DNA of 56,076 nt from Enhygromyxa salina (GCF_002994635.1 NZ_PVNL01000105.1:1-56076), one strand, 5' to 3'. Positions 1-8,882 are shown, counted from the stretch's first letter. The notes: a model not told the origin generated them from the sequence alone. Program-made: numbers and translations.

Positions 1-639
1 ACCCCCCGCGGCTCCATCCCCCGCTTCGAGCACTTGCCCGCCAACCTCGACCCGCCCCCGGGCCACCTGAATCCAGACATGCCGGTCATCGGCGACCACA
101 AACTCCACACCGACGCCAGCGTCGATCAACCCGGCATATACCCGTGCGTCGGCGTGGATCTTCAGCGCTCCTTCGCGTCCCTCGGGATCAACCACCAACC
201 GCAGCTGATTGCGCCGGGCCTCATCCGAGAACGAGCGCTGTTCGTAGCTCGGCTCGATCCCCCGCCGATCGGGCAAGATCCAGATCTGCATGAAGTGCAC
301 AGGATCGGTCGGCGAGTTGTTGAACTCGCTGTGCCGCACGCCCGTCCCCGCGCTCATCCGCTGCACGTCCCCCGGACGGATCACCGAACCCGTGCCCATG
401 GAGTCTCGGTGCTCGAGCCCGCCCCCAAGCACATATGAAATGATCTCCATGTCCTGGTGCGGGTGGGTCCCAAACCCGCGCCCAGGCGCCACGCGATCCT
501 CATTGATCACTCGCAGCGCACGAAAGCCCATGTGCTCCGGGTCGTGGTAGTCGGCGAACGAAAAGGTGTGGTGCGAATCGAGCCAACCGTGGTTCGCGTG
601 GCCTCGGTCGTTCGCGCGGCGGATGTTTAGCGTGTTCAT
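1..639 (-). CDS. Pirin family protein, YhhW-type (partial, cut by window edge)
   Basis: 213 codons are visible from the ATG at 639 and the gene continues past the left edge. The N-terminus (MNTLNIRRANDRGHANHGWL, then HTFSFADYHDP and FGTHPHQDMEI) closely follows E. coli YhhW, a bicupin protein with quercetin 2,3-dioxygenase activity in vitro. The cupin metal ligands are present: His-Pro-His in THPHQDME and the later GTGVRHSE. YhhW proteins are about 230 residues, so little is missing. The gene is divergent from a sigma54-type activator across about 130 bp that hold an FNR-like box. Physiological role is unknown; pirins are often stress- or redox-linked. Confidence 0.9.
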   Translation of the reverse strand, partial: MNTLNIRRANDRGHANHGWLDSHHTFSFADYHDPEHMGFRALRVINEDRVAPGRGFGTHPHQDMEIISYVLGGGLEHRDSMGTGSVIRPGDVQRMSAGTGVRHSEFNNSPTDPVHFMQIWILPDRRGIEPSYEQRSFSDEARRNQLRLVVDPEGREGALKIHADARVYAGLIDAGVGVEFVVADDRHVWIQVARGRVEVGGQVLEAGDGAAGG

Positions 640-744
640 CTTGGCCCACCACTTAGCGGGAACCATGCCATGCTCAACCCGTTGAAATTACTCATCTCTT
701 CCTGGCTCGCGGGCACATCTGCGCCGTGAATGACTCATATTGAT

Positions 745-758
745 TTGATCCATGTCAA
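745..758. promoter_or_regulatory. FNR/CRP-family binding-site candidate
   Basis: The 14 bp TTGATCCATGTCAA match the FNR-type consensus TTGAT-N4-ATCAA with one mismatch. The site lies in the divergent intergenic region, 12 bp before the activator start codon and about 105 bp before the pirin start codon, so it could control either promoter. This is a motif match only; no FNR-family gene is in the window. Confidence 0.4.
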
Positions 759-770
759 AATGATAGGCTC

Positions 771-2453
771 ATGTTGATGCTGGCCGCCAACCTCGCGCTC
801 GACGAGCTGCTCGACTTCCAACCAGACGGCGGCATCCTGCGCTTCGCTGGCCAGCGCGCGCTGCTGCTCGACGCGGTCGCGCTGGGCCTGCTGCGCAAGG
901 AGCTCGTCGAGCTGCTCGGCTTCGACGCAGCCCGCGGCGCCATGACCCGCTTCGGTTACGCGCATGGCTGGCGGACAGCGGAGAACCTCGAGCACAGCCT
1001 GCCGTGGACCAGCCGCGATGAGTGGCGCCGCGCGGGCGGCCGCCTCCATCGCCTGCAGGGCATGGTCACGTTCGAGCCCGTCCACCCGAGCAAGCTCAGC
1101 TCACCGCCGGGCTTGGCCGAGGCGATCTGGCGCGACTCCTACGAGGCTGAGCAACACCTCTTGCACTTTGGCGACCACGAGCAGCCTGTGTGCTGGTCGC
1201 TGTGTGGGTTTGCGAGCGGCTACCTCAGCCGCGCGCACGGCCGGCCGATCTTCTGTGTCGAGACCCAGTGCCGCGGCCGCGGCGACGCCCTGTGCCGAAT
1301 GTGGGGCGACGCCCGCGATGCGGTGGTCGAGCACGGTCATGCGGACGCGCTCGCCTACTTCGAGCAGCAGGGGCTCGACGACTCGTTGCTGCGTGTACGC
1401 GGGATCTTGCGCAAGCTCGAGAGCAAGCTTCGGGCCCGCCGCCGCGCGCTCGATGATCATGACGATCTCGTCGACGCCGAGGCCGAGGCGGCCGGGCTCG
1501 TCGCCCGCAGCCCGATGATGCGGACCCTGCTCGACCTCGCCCGCCGCGTCGCGCCCGTCGACTCGACGCTGTTGATCACCGGTCCAACCGGCGCCGGCAA
1601 GGAGCGCGTCGCTCACTTCGTCCACGACCACTCGGCCCGTGTGGGCGGCCCCTTCATCGCGATCAACTGCGCCGCGATGCCCGAGCAGCTGCTCGAGAGC
1701 GAGCTGTTTGGCCACACCAAGGGCGCCTTCACGGGGGCGACCCGCGATCGCATCGGCCTGTTCGAGGCGGCCCACACCGGGACCTTGCTGCTCGACGAGA
1801 TCGGCGAGCTCGCGCCTGCGACCCAGACCCGGCTGCTGCGGGTCCTGCAAGAGCGCGAGGTCCGTCGCATCGGCGAAAATCTCCCGCGCAGCGTCGACGT
1901 CCGGATCCTCGCCGCGACCCACCGCGACCTGCTCGCCGACGTCGAGAGCGGTCGGTTCCGCGAGGATCTCTACTATCGTCTGCGTGTCGTCGAGCTGCAT
2001 GTCCCGCCCCTGCGCGATCGACCCGAAGACATCTTGCCGCTGTCGCGCAGCTTGCTCGCCAGCGCGGGCACCCGGCTCGGTCGCACGCTGGACGGCCTCG
2101 CCCCGGGCGCCTGTGAAGCGCTGCTGGCCCACACCTGGCCCGGCAACGTGCGCGAGCTGCAAAACGCGATCGAGCACGCCGTCGCGCTGGCTCGCGGCCG
2201 GATGGTCGAGGCCAAGGATCTCCCGCAGCTCGAGCGGCGGGCCGCGAGGCCGCGGGCCAGCGAAGCTCAGGTGCGAGCTTCACCCGAACCCCAGCCCGAT
2301 CGGACCCTCGCCGAGGTCGAGCGCGAGCACATTCAGAGCGTGCTGTCGGCGAGCGGCAACAACAAGACCGAGGCGGCCCGGCGGCTCGGGATCGGCACGG
2401 CGACGCTGTTTCGTCGACTTCGCCAGTATCGCAACCTAGAGGGCATTGGCTAG
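771..2453 (+). CDS. Sigma54-dependent transcriptional activator, XylR/DmpR type (XylR_N-V4R-AAA-Fis)
   Basis: 560 aa. The N-terminus (ILRFAGQRALLLDAVALGLL, then RKELVELLGF, MTRFGYAHG) is an XylR_N ligand domain, followed by a V4R segment near residues 100-190 with conserved cysteines and GRGDALCRMWG. Residues about 245-475 form the AAA+ domain: Walker A GPTGAGKE, ESELFGHTKGAFTGA (the GAFTGA sigma54-contact loop), Walker B LLLDEIGE and the WPGNVRELQN sensor. The C-terminus (TEAARRLGIGTATLFRRL) is a Fis-type helix-turn-helix. Members usually sense small aromatic effectors by direct binding and activate nearby sigma54 promoters. The adjacent divergent pirin gene is the only obvious local target; no aromatic catabolic genes are in view, so the effector is unknown. 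Confidence 0.93.
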   Translation: MLMLAANLALDELLDFQPDGGILRFAGQRALLLDAVALGLLRKELVELLGFDAARGAMTRFGYAHGWRTAENLEHSLPWTSRDEWRRAGGRLHRLQGMVTFEPVHPSKLSSPPGLAEAIWRDSYEAEQHLLHFGDHEQPVCWSLCGFASGYLSRAHGRPIFCVETQCRGRGDALCRMWGDARDAVVEHGHADALAYFEQQGLDDSLLRVRGILRKLESKLRARRRALDDHDDLVDAEAEAAGLVARSPMMRTLLDLARRVAPVDSTLLITGPTGAGKERVAHFVHDHSARVGGPFIAINCAAMPEQLLESELFGHTKGAFTGATRDRIGLFEAAHTGTLLLDEIGELAPATQTRLLRVLQEREVRRIGENLPRSVDVRILAATHRDLLADVESGRFREDLYYRLRVVELHVPPLRDRPEDILPLSRSLLASAGTRLGRTLDGLAPGACEALLAHTWPGNVRELQNAIEHAVALARGRMVEAKDLPQLERRAARPRASEAQVRASPEPQPDRTLAEVEREHIQSVLSASGNNKTEAARRLGIGTATLFRRLRQYRNLEGIG

Positions 2454-2613
2454 CAGGCCAGCACCTCGTCGATCTCAAACGTCGCGCCGTCAGCCTGAGT
2501 CGAGATCGCCACGGGCTCCCGGCTTCCCGCCACGCGCGCGCGTCGCCAGAAAAAGTTCGAAGAAATCTGACTACATCGGCCGCCGGCGCTCGTGCCCCCC
2601 GCGAGAAAGCACG

Positions 2614-3579
2614 ATGCGACTGCACAGCCAACGGACCGCTCATCATTGGATCTTCACCGGCGCGCTCGCGCTCACCGCTGTGTCGGGCTGTTCGGTGCTC
2701 GGCAGCGTCGCCGGCCCTTCGAGCGCCGATCTGGATCGTGCGTTCGAACAGCGCGACCTCGACTACCTCGAGAATGTCTGCGCCAAAGGCAGGGATCGCG
2801 AAAGCCGCGACTTCATGCGCGGCAGCGCGTCCGACCAGGAGGATCGCGCCTGCACCCTGGCCTCGGACGTGCGCGGCGCGAACGACAAAGACGCTCGCGC
2901 ACAATCCCTCGCCGAGTTTGAGGCCACGCTGACCTGCGACAACGCCATCGAGTCGCTGCGCGCGTACGGGGCCGAGAAACCCGACGAGCACGACTATGCG
3001 CGGAGTTTCCACAGCGTTGGGGCCAAGGTCGCCGAATGTCAGGACTACGCCGGCCTGGTCACGGAGCTGCTGCCGCTCGCCAAGCTCGAGGGCGTGGCGC
3101 CGCCCGAGTCCATGGGCAAACGCTTGCTCAATACCATTGGCGAGTCCGATGCCTCGCTTGCGACCCACATCGCAGAGGTGGCCAACGCGGACAGCTTCAG
3201 CTTCGAGGCGAGCTGGGTCTCCGCTGGAGCGATCTCGTCGTGGTTGCTCGAGAGCTCATCGTTCGACACCTGCGCCAGCTATGTGGCCGCGCTCGGATCT
3301 CCGCACCGTACCTCGGTCAAGACCTTCATCGAATTTCTCGGCCTCGCCAAGTGCAGCCCGGCTGCTGGGGCGATCGCCTCGCACCTGTCGAGCGAGGATC
3401 CGGAGGTGCGCGTGCGGGCCTGCCAGGCGCTCGGCCGCCTCACCGATCCGGCCTATGCCGACAAGCTGCGGGTCGTGGCCGAGTCTGACTCGGCCTACAC
3501 GACAAATGGTCTGGTTCAGACCTACTACGTGCGCGATGCGTGCCGCGACGCGCTCGGCAAGACCAAGCTCGCGAATTGA
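2614..3579 (+). CDS. Hypothetical lipoprotein with C-terminal HEAT-like repeats
   Basis: 321 aa. The start is placed at ATG 2614, not further upstream, because it yields a lipoprotein signal: charged MRLHSQRTAHH, hydrophobic core FTGALALTAV, lipobox VSGC. The mature part is mostly helical and Asp/Glu/Ser-rich, with several cysteines spread through it. The last about 80 residues (SSEDPEVRVRACQALGRL and DACRDALG) resemble HEAT/PBS-lyase repeats, suggesting protein-protein interaction at an envelope membrane. It lies downstream of the sigma54 activator on the same strand and converges on the ECF sigma gene. No specific function can be assigned. Confidence 0.75.
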   Translation: MRLHSQRTAHHWIFTGALALTAVSGCSVLGSVAGPSSADLDRAFEQRDLDYLENVCAKGRDRESRDFMRGSASDQEDRACTLASDVRGANDKDARAQSLAEFEATLTCDNAIESLRAYGAEKPDEHDYARSFHSVGAKVAECQDYAGLVTELLPLAKLEGVAPPESMGKRLLNTIGESDASLATHIAEVANADSFSFEASWVSAGAISSWLLESSSFDTCASYVAALGSPHRTSVKTFIEFLGLAKCSPAAGAIASHLSSEDPEVRVRACQALGRLTDPAYADKLRVVAESDSAYTTNGLVQTYYVRDACRDALGKTKLAN

Positions 3580-3600
3580 GCCCGGGGGAGGCGGCCGGGT

Positions 3601-4389
3601 TCAGCCGGTCGCCAACAGACGATCAAAGCTGGCCGACACGTGCGCGAGCAGATCGCCAAGCGCGAGGCTGGTCAGCGAAGTGTCCGTATCCGCGAGCACC
3701 CGCAAGGTGTGCTCGCGCAGCTCGTCTCGGGTCGCGCTCAACCACCGGCTGACGGTCACGCGGTGGTGCCCGAGCAGATCCGCGATGTCGCCGACGCTCA
3801 CGCCCGCGAGGTGGTAGCGGAGGATCTGGCGCTGACGTGGCTCGAGCCGAGACACCGCGAGCGCGACCGCCACTTTGAAGTCATGGCGGTAGCGCTCGAC
3901 CACCTCGCTGTCGATCTCGAGGGCTTCGAGTTGCTCGACCATGCTCTCGGTCACGCGCGCTGACGTACCCTTCCGCGCGTGATCGATGGCCGCGCGGGCC
4001 GCGACGACACGCAGCCACGTCAGCAGCTTTCCCCGCCCCTCGTAGCCTTCCAGGCCAGCGGGGGCGTGCGCCCGGGCGACCGTGAGCTTGATGATCACGT
4101 CGTGAAACACGTCATCGACTTCGTCGGTGTCCTTGCAAGTCCGCGCGATGACGCGGCGCAAGGGACCTTCGTAGCGAGCATAGAACAACGCGAGCGCGGA
4201 CCGGTCACCCCGCATGCACGCGAAGCTGTGCATGAGCTGCTCGAGCTGGCCGGCCTCGACGAGCTCTGCGGAGTCGGGCCCAGCTCGGGCGGCGATGTGC
4301 GCTCGAAAGCTCGCCAGGTCGATGCGCACCGGTGGTTGCTGGCGCGCGAGCGCTTGCGCTGCGGCCTCGAGGTGCTCATCGAAATTCAC
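3601..4389 (-). CDS. ECF-type RNA polymerase sigma factor
   Basis: 262 aa. Region 2 spans roughly residues 60-135 (FYARYEGPLRRVI, DEVDDVFHDVIIKL, GKLLTWLRVVAARAAIDHAR). Region 4 is near 195-250 (LEPRQRQILRYHLAGVSVGD, then ADLLGHHRVTVSRWL), a complete helix-turn-helix. The start is a GTG at 4389-4387 that overlaps the kinase TGA stop by four bases (GTGA), so translation is very probably coupled to the kinase. ECF factors genetically linked to Ser/Thr kinases are a known arrangement in Myxococcota and Planctomycetota. The partner kinase probably controls this sigma factor; its targets are unknown. Confidence 0.92.
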   Translation of the reverse strand: MNFDEHLEAAAQALARQQPPVRIDLASFRAHIAARAGPDSAELVEAGQLEQLMHSFACMRGDRSALALFYARYEGPLRRVIARTCKDTDEVDDVFHDVIIKLTVARAHAPAGLEGYEGRGKLLTWLRVVAARAAIDHARKGTSARVTESMVEQLEALEIDSEVVERYRHDFKVAVALAVSRLEPRQRQILRYHLAGVSVGDIADLLGHHRVTVSRWLSATRDELREHTLRVLADTDTSLTSLALGDLLAHVSASFDRLLATG

Positions 4390-7300
4390 GGTTCCGTGAC
4401 CTCCGGCAGGATCTCGAAGCCCACCAGCCGCGCTCGCAAGTCACGCTCGAGCTCCGCCCGGCGCGAGTCGGCGTCGAGCGGGACCGTCGCAAAGGTGGTG
4501 GCACGACGCCGCAAGCTGAGCTCCCCGTCGAGGACCAGCATGTCCTCGTCGGCGAGTAGACAATACCCTGGTGCGTCTGGGAGGGGAACGACCTGCGCCG
4601 TGTCCATGTTGATGAGCACCGATTGGGTGGCCCCATCCGCGAGCGCCAGACGGCCGCTGTCCGAGGCCGACAGCCGCACATAGGTGTCGCCCAGCGGGTG
4701 CAGCAGGCGCGCGGGGAGCGGGTCGTGGGGCGACCAGGAGAACACGCCGCGATCGCCCGCGGCGAGCAATCGACCATCGGGCATGAACTCGAGATTTGAC
4801 CAGCGCTCGGCGACTGCCAGCTGCGCGACACGTTCGCCCGAGGCGACATCGTACACCGACACCGAACCTTGCTTCCCGACGACCGCGACCTCGCTCCCGT
4901 CATGCGTCAAGGCGATCCGAAACCCAGGGGATTCGAGGGTCCACTCGCGCAGGCGGGTCCCATCGCTCGCGTCCCACACAATCAGCTGATCGGGCAAGCT
5001 CAGCGCCGCGTAGCGACGACCGTCAGCGGAGAAACGCGCGGCCCTGCTCGGTCCGTCCAGCGCGTGGCGACGGACCAGCGCATCATCGGCGGCCCAGATC
5101 CACAGCTCGTCGCCCGCCGCCGCGATGACCTCGCCCGCGGGTCCGCGCTCGGGTGAGAAGACCGCGTGGCCGTCGGTCGCCAAATATCGGGCGCGCCCGG
5201 TCTCCGGCGGACCGAGCGCCCAGACGCCCTCGTGCGTGCCGATCATGAAGTTGAGCCCGTCGGACACACACGTCGTCGAGACGATCTCTGGGATCGAGAC
5301 AAAGTCTGTGATCGAGAAGCTCACCTCGCCGTCCCACGCTGGATCGAAGGTCCACTGCGTCAGCATGTCGTCGCCGATCACGGTCACGCGCCCGCGATCG
5401 ACGACCAGGCTCGCGCTGCTGCCGACCGGGCCGTGCTGGGACTTGAACTGAGAGTCGCCCGAACGGGTGTTGACCACATCGACGAGGCCGGACTTGTCGA
5501 CGATGATCGCCTCCCGGTCCCCGAGCCACGCGATCGCGGCGAACCCGTCCGGGAAGGGCTGCGGAAACCTCGACTCTTCACTGTCCGCGACGTTGACCCG
5601 ATATAGCCAGCCCTCGGCCCCGACGAGGACGTGGACGCCGTCGGGCGCCGGCTCGAGCAGCTGCGCCGGGCGAGTGAGGGGGATCCGTCGCAGCAGCCGT
5701 CGGGTGTCCACGTCCCAGACCAGCAGCTCGGGGTTTGGCGTGCTGACCACCAGGGTGTGCCCGTCCGCGAGCAAGGCGGCCCCCTCGATCTGCGGCGCCA
5801 CCTCGCCGCGCGGCCCGGCGAGGCCCGGGTTGGCGTCATCGATGAGCTCGACCCGACCGCGCTCGTGGACGACCAGCAGCGCGCCCGGGATCGGGGTCGT
5901 GAACAGCCAGCGGCGTCCCTCCTCGCCCGGCGTCGCGCGGCCCGACATCGCGCCCTGTCCGTCGTGGAGCTCGATCCCATCCGGGCCAGCGATCGCCAGC
6001 TCGCCACCCGGCAGCCACACCAAGTCGTGGACCTGGTCTGACGCGGTCGGTACCCGTCGAAGCTCCCGTCCGCTCTCGGCCGCGAACACCCGCACGACAC
6101 CAGGCAGACCGCCCACCGCGATCTCGCCCGTGTCAGGCGACACCGCGGACACGATCCGCGCGCCGCTCGGGAGCTTGTCGCTTCGCACCCGCCACTCGAC
6201 CCGCCGCAGCGGCCGCCGCTGGGCACCCTCGATCACGCTGATCGCCCTGGCCTCGATCAGGTCGTGCTCGGGGCTCGGCGGACCAGCCCGCGCGAGCGAG
6301 CGCAGCGCGGCCAACGAGTGCAGGGCGCCCTCGATCACGAACCCGTCCGCGCGCAGCCGCTCCGCTGAGTTGTCGTGGGCGATCGCGAGGTTGAGCTCGC
6401 TCTCGTCGGAGGCCGCGACCGCGAGCTGCTCGGCCTGATCGGCTCGATCGGCGGCGGCCTGCCAGGCCATGCTCGCGGCCCGCTCGTCCTGGTACGCGGC
6501 GGTGCTGACCGCCAGCGCCGCCGCCATGCTGCTGAAGGTCAGCGCGCCCGCGGTCACGAGCCCGCGATGACGCGCGACGAACCGGCTCAGCCTGCGAACC
6601 CGCGAGTAGCGAAACACCGACACCTCGCGACCGGCAATGAACGCGCGCAGATCAGCGCCGAGCGCCGCCGCCGTCGGGTAGCGCCGCGCCGGCTCGAACG
6701 CCAACGCCACGTCGATGATCGCCACGAGCTCCTCGGGTGTGTGCCGCTCGAGGTCGCCGACGGCTGGGCGCGTGCCCGTGCGCGCTCGCGCGATCGCCAG
6801 CTGCGAGCTGGGCTCGGCGTACAGCGCACGCCCGGTGGCGAGCGCGAACAACAGCCCGCCGATCCCCCACACGTCCGTGCGCACGTCGGTCGGCCGCGCG
6901 TCGGCTTGCTCGGGGCTCATGTAGCTCGGGGTCCCGTTGACCTGCCCTGCGGCGGTCAACTTGGCGTCGCGCTGACCTGTCGTCGACGCATCGCCGTGGC
7001 CCTGGGCCGCGAGCCCCCAGTCGATCAGGGCGGTCTCACCGAAGCGCCCGACCATGACGTTGGCCGGGTTGATGTCGCGATGGATCACGCCGCGGCTGTG
7101 GGCGAACGCGATCGCGTTGCACACGTCCACGACGTGGGGCAACAGCTCGAGCCGCGACGCGAGGGTCGGGCGCGACACAATCGAGGCCGCGAGCGTCTCA
7201 CCCTCGACCAGCGGCATCGTGTAGAACGCCGCACCCGACTCGCGCACGCCCAGGTCGTGGACCGGAAGGATCACCGGGTGGGACAGCCGCGCGCTGATCC

Positions 7301-7697
7301 GTGCGGAGTGCAAGAACCGCGCGCGCGCAGCTGCGAGCTGGGTCTGCGCGTTTAACTTGAGCTCCTTGAACGCGACCTCACGACCGATCGAGGTGTCGTG
7401 CGCAGCCCAGACCAGCGCCTGTCCGCCGCGGCCCACGATCCGCTCGAGATTGTAGCGACCCGGTGTCTGGGGTGGCGCCGTGTCTGGGTCCGACCAGATC
7501 TCCGACACGGTTGCACCGGCCTGGGTCGAGGCGACGGCCACGACGTCACTGCAGCGTGAACAGGTCCGCAAGTGGGCGCTGACGCGATCCTGATCGCTGG
7601 CGCGCCCGTCGAGAAATGCCGCGAGCTCGTCGAGGGGAGGACACTGCACGTCGAGCCGGAACGTAGCATCCGGTATGGGCTCTGTGGCAACCAGCAC
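4386..7697 (-). CDS. Membrane Ser/Thr protein kinase with N-terminal zinc anti-sigma-like motif and C-terminal beta-propeller
   Basis: 1103 aa from GTG 7697. Residues 19-49 give Cys19, His42, Cys46 and Cys49, the HxxxCxxC pattern of zinc-binding anti-sigma domains. The kinase domain (about 82-345) has a Gly-rich loop (GRGGQALVW), the VAFK lysine (Lys111), HRD at 206-208, DWG at 226-228 in place of DFG, and GTPSYMSPEQA. The usual HRDxK lysine is Asn210. A transmembrane segment near 367-390 is followed by a long WD40-like sensor (repeats such as RYAALSLPDQLIVWDASDG). It is translationally coupled to the ECF sigma gene, so it is probably a membrane sensor that holds or modifies that factor. Start codon is moderately certain. 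Confidence 0.9.
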   Translation of the reverse strand: MLVATEPIPDATFRLDVQCPPLDELAAFLDGRASDQDRVSAHLRTCSRCSDVVAVASTQAGATVSEIWSDPDTAPPQTPGRYNLERIVGRGGQALVWAAHDTSIGREVAFKELKLNAQTQLAAARARFLHSARISARLSHPVILPVHDLGVRESGAAFYTMPLVEGETLAASIVSRPTLASRLELLPHVVDVCNAIAFAHSRGVIHRDINPANVMVGRFGETALIDWGLAAQGHGDASTTGQRDAKLTAAGQVNGTPSYMSPEQADARPTDVRTDVWGIGGLLFALATGRALYAEPSSQLAIARARTGTRPAVGDLERHTPEELVAIIDVALAFEPARRYPTAAALGADLRAFIAGREVSVFRYSRVRRLSRFVARHRGLVTAGALTFSSMAAALAVSTAAYQDERAASMAWQAAADRADQAEQLAVAASDESELNLAIAHDNSAERLRADGFVIEGALHSLAALRSLARAGPPSPEHDLIEARAISVIEGAQRRPLRRVEWRVRSDKLPSGARIVSAVSPDTGEIAVGGLPGVVRVFAAESGRELRRVPTASDQVHDLVWLPGGELAIAGPDGIELHDGQGAMSGRATPGEEGRRWLFTTPIPGALLVVHERGRVELIDDANPGLAGPRGEVAPQIEGAALLADGHTLVVSTPNPELLVWDVDTRRLLRRIPLTRPAQLLEPAPDGVHVLVGAEGWLYRVNVADSEESRFPQPFPDGFAAIAWLGDREAIIVDKSGLVDVVNTRSGDSQFKSQHGPVGSSASLVVDRGRVTVIGDDMLTQWTFDPAWDGEVSFSITDFVSIPEIVSTTCVSDGLNFMIGTHEGVWALGPPETGRARYLATDGHAVFSPERGPAGEVIAAAGDELWIWAADDALVRRHALDGPSRAARFSADGRRYAALSLPDQLIVWDASDGTRLREWTLESPGFRIALTHDGSEVAVVGKQGSVSVYDVASGERVAQLAVAERWSNLEFMPDGRLLAAGDRGVFSWSPHDPLPARLLHPLGDTYVRLSASDSGRLALADGATQSVLINMDTAQVVPLPDAPGYCLLADEDMLVLDGELSLRRRATTFATVPLDADSRRAELERDLRARLVGFEILPEVTEP

Positions 7698-7946
7698 GGC
7701 AACGTCGTGATGACGTTCGCACGACGCTGCGCCTGGTCGACGGCCCGGGAGATCGCTCGCTCAACCACCTCTTCGATCGCGTGAGTGCGCGCTCCGGGGA
7801 TCAACCGGGCCCGGACCTCCTGGGTGGTCGCGCCGGATGAGGGGGACCGCGCCAAACAGCGCATCCTCGACCGAGCCCAGGCCGAGCTGCGTTCTCCGCC
7901 ACCGAAGCGAGCGGGCCTGGAGTTCCACTTGCCCCGGGTTCAATCG
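7698..7946. other. Intergenic region between kinase and MarR genes, no supported gene
   Basis: About 250 bp upstream of the kinase (minus strand) and of the MarR promoter (plus strand). Small open frames exist on both strands but none has a recognisable protein family, a good ribosome binding site or conserved-looking composition. The left boundary of the lower-GC MarR/DUF1398 module probably falls here. Confidence 0.5.
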
Positions 7947-7975
7947 TTGACACCGTCTTGGCTTGCCGATATAGT
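7947..7975 (+). promoter_or_regulatory. Sigma70-type promoter of the marR-DUF1398 operon
   Basis: A perfect -35 hexamer TTGACA (7947-7952), a 17-bp spacer and a -10 hexamer TATAGT (7970-7975, one mismatch to TATAAT) precede the MarR gene. Such near-consensus promoters are rarely visible in this GC-rich background. Transcription would begin near 7982, inside the adjacent palindrome. Confidence 0.75.
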
Positions 7976-7993
7976 TTCCTAGGAGACTATATC
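7968..7993. promoter_or_regulatory. 26-bp palindromic operator, presumed MarR autorepression site
   Basis: Half-sites GATATAGT and ACTATATC flank TCCTAGGA; the 26 bp are a perfect inverted repeat except for one mismatched pair (7976/7985). The palindrome covers the -10 hexamer, the expected transcription start and the AGGAG ribosome binding site (7981-7985). MarR dimers bind palindromes of this size, and the gene immediately downstream encodes a MarR protein, so autorepression is the natural reading. Confidence 0.75.
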
Positions 7994-7996
7994 GAA

Positions 7997-8458
7997 GTGG
8001 TTGCAGGGAAGGCACCGAGCACACTGGAAGATCACGCGGGCTACTGGCTGCGGTACGTCTCCAACCACGTCACACACGCGTTCGCGCGGAAGGTCGAGGC
8101 TCGAGGTGTCACGGTAGCGGAGTGGGTGCTCCTGCGGGCAATGCTGGAGGCCGGGGCTGCCAATCCGAGTGTGATTGCGGATACCGTGGGCATGACGCGT
8201 GGCACGGTTTCCAAGCTTGTCGAACGGCTCTCCCGAAAGAAGCTGGCGGTGCGTTCGTCGTCGGAAGGCGACCGACGCTATCAAACAGTCGAGCTCACGG
8301 CGGCGGGAAGGCGGTTGGTGCCAGTCTTGGCTCGGCTCGCCGACGAGAATGATCGCGAATTCTTTGGCCACCTGAAGCCGGACGACAGAAGCAGGCTCGT
8401 GACCTTGCTTCAGGACATCGTCCGTCGGCACGGTTGGAAAGACTTACCGGTTGATTGA
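7997..8458 (+). CDS. MarR family transcriptional regulator
   Basis: 153 aa. The winged helix is clear: VTVAEWVLLRAMLEAG, then IADTVGMTRGTVSKLVERL (recognition helix), KKLAVRSSSEGDRRYQTVEL (wing with the DRR motif) and TAAGRRLV. GTG 7997 is preferred because it follows AGGAG by 11 bp; an upstream TTG at 7958 would translate through the operator palindrome. The gene is 31 bp upstream of a DUF1398 gene in an apparent operon, and its GC content is visibly lower than that of the neighbours. It is probably a repressor of its own operon, relieved by an unknown small molecule. Confidence 0.9.
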   Translation: MVAGKAPSTLEDHAGYWLRYVSNHVTHAFARKVEARGVTVAEWVLLRAMLEAGAANPSVIADTVGMTRGTVSKLVERLSRKKLAVRSSSEGDRRYQTVELTAAGRRLVPVLARLADENDREFFGHLKPDDRSRLVTLLQDIVRRHGWKDLPVD

Positions 8459-8489
8459 ATCCAGACTCACGAGCGACGAAGGAGAGATC

Positions 8490-8882
8490 ATGAACGCAGG
8501 ACAAATACAGGTCATACAAGACTGTGCGCGAGGCGCATTGACCGGGAAATTTACCTTTCCTGAGATCATCGGCCGGCTCGCCCAAATCAGCGTGGAGCGG
8601 TATCATGCGGACTACAGCCGCCAGGAAATCACCTACTACCTATCGGACGGTGACTCGCTCGTCGTGGCCACGCCTCACCCTTTTCACGCTACAGCAGCCG
8701 AGTTTTCAGCGTTGGCCGTTGAAGCCGCCGTTCGTCAGAGCCAGCGGAACGAGCACTCCTACCTCGATTTCATCCGAAAAACGATGACCGCAGGTTGTGT
8801 GGGCTACTTTGTCCAGATTACGGGCCGTCGGGTGATCTATTTTGGGCGCAATGGGGAATCACATGTGGAGCATTTTTCATGA
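8490..8882 (+). CDS. DUF1398 family protein
   Basis: 130 aa, with AGGAGA eight bases before ATG 8490. Recognisable family positions are an N-terminal helix (AGQIQVIQDCARGAL), FTFPEIIGRL, a central YHADYSRQEITYYLSDGDS, and the C-terminal GCVGYFVQITGRRVIYFGRN and HVEHF. Full length for the family (E. coli YbcV-like proteins are about 130-150 aa). Function is unknown. Composition is lower in GC than the flanking genes, and the open frame ends exactly where PhnB-like sequence begins. Co-transcribed with the MarR gene, so its product or substrate may be what that repressor senses. Confidence 0.88.
   Translation: MNAGQIQVIQDCARGALTGKFTFPEIIGRLAQISVERYHADYSRQEITYYLSDGDSLVVATPHPFHATAAEFSALAVEAAVRQSQRNEHSYLDFIRKTMTAGCVGYFVQITGRRVIYFGRNGESHVEHFS

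Noticed and set aside
7785..7982. A 65-codon plus-strand frame before the MarR gene.
   Set aside because: No family, no ribosome binding site, and it overlaps the MarR promoter and operator.
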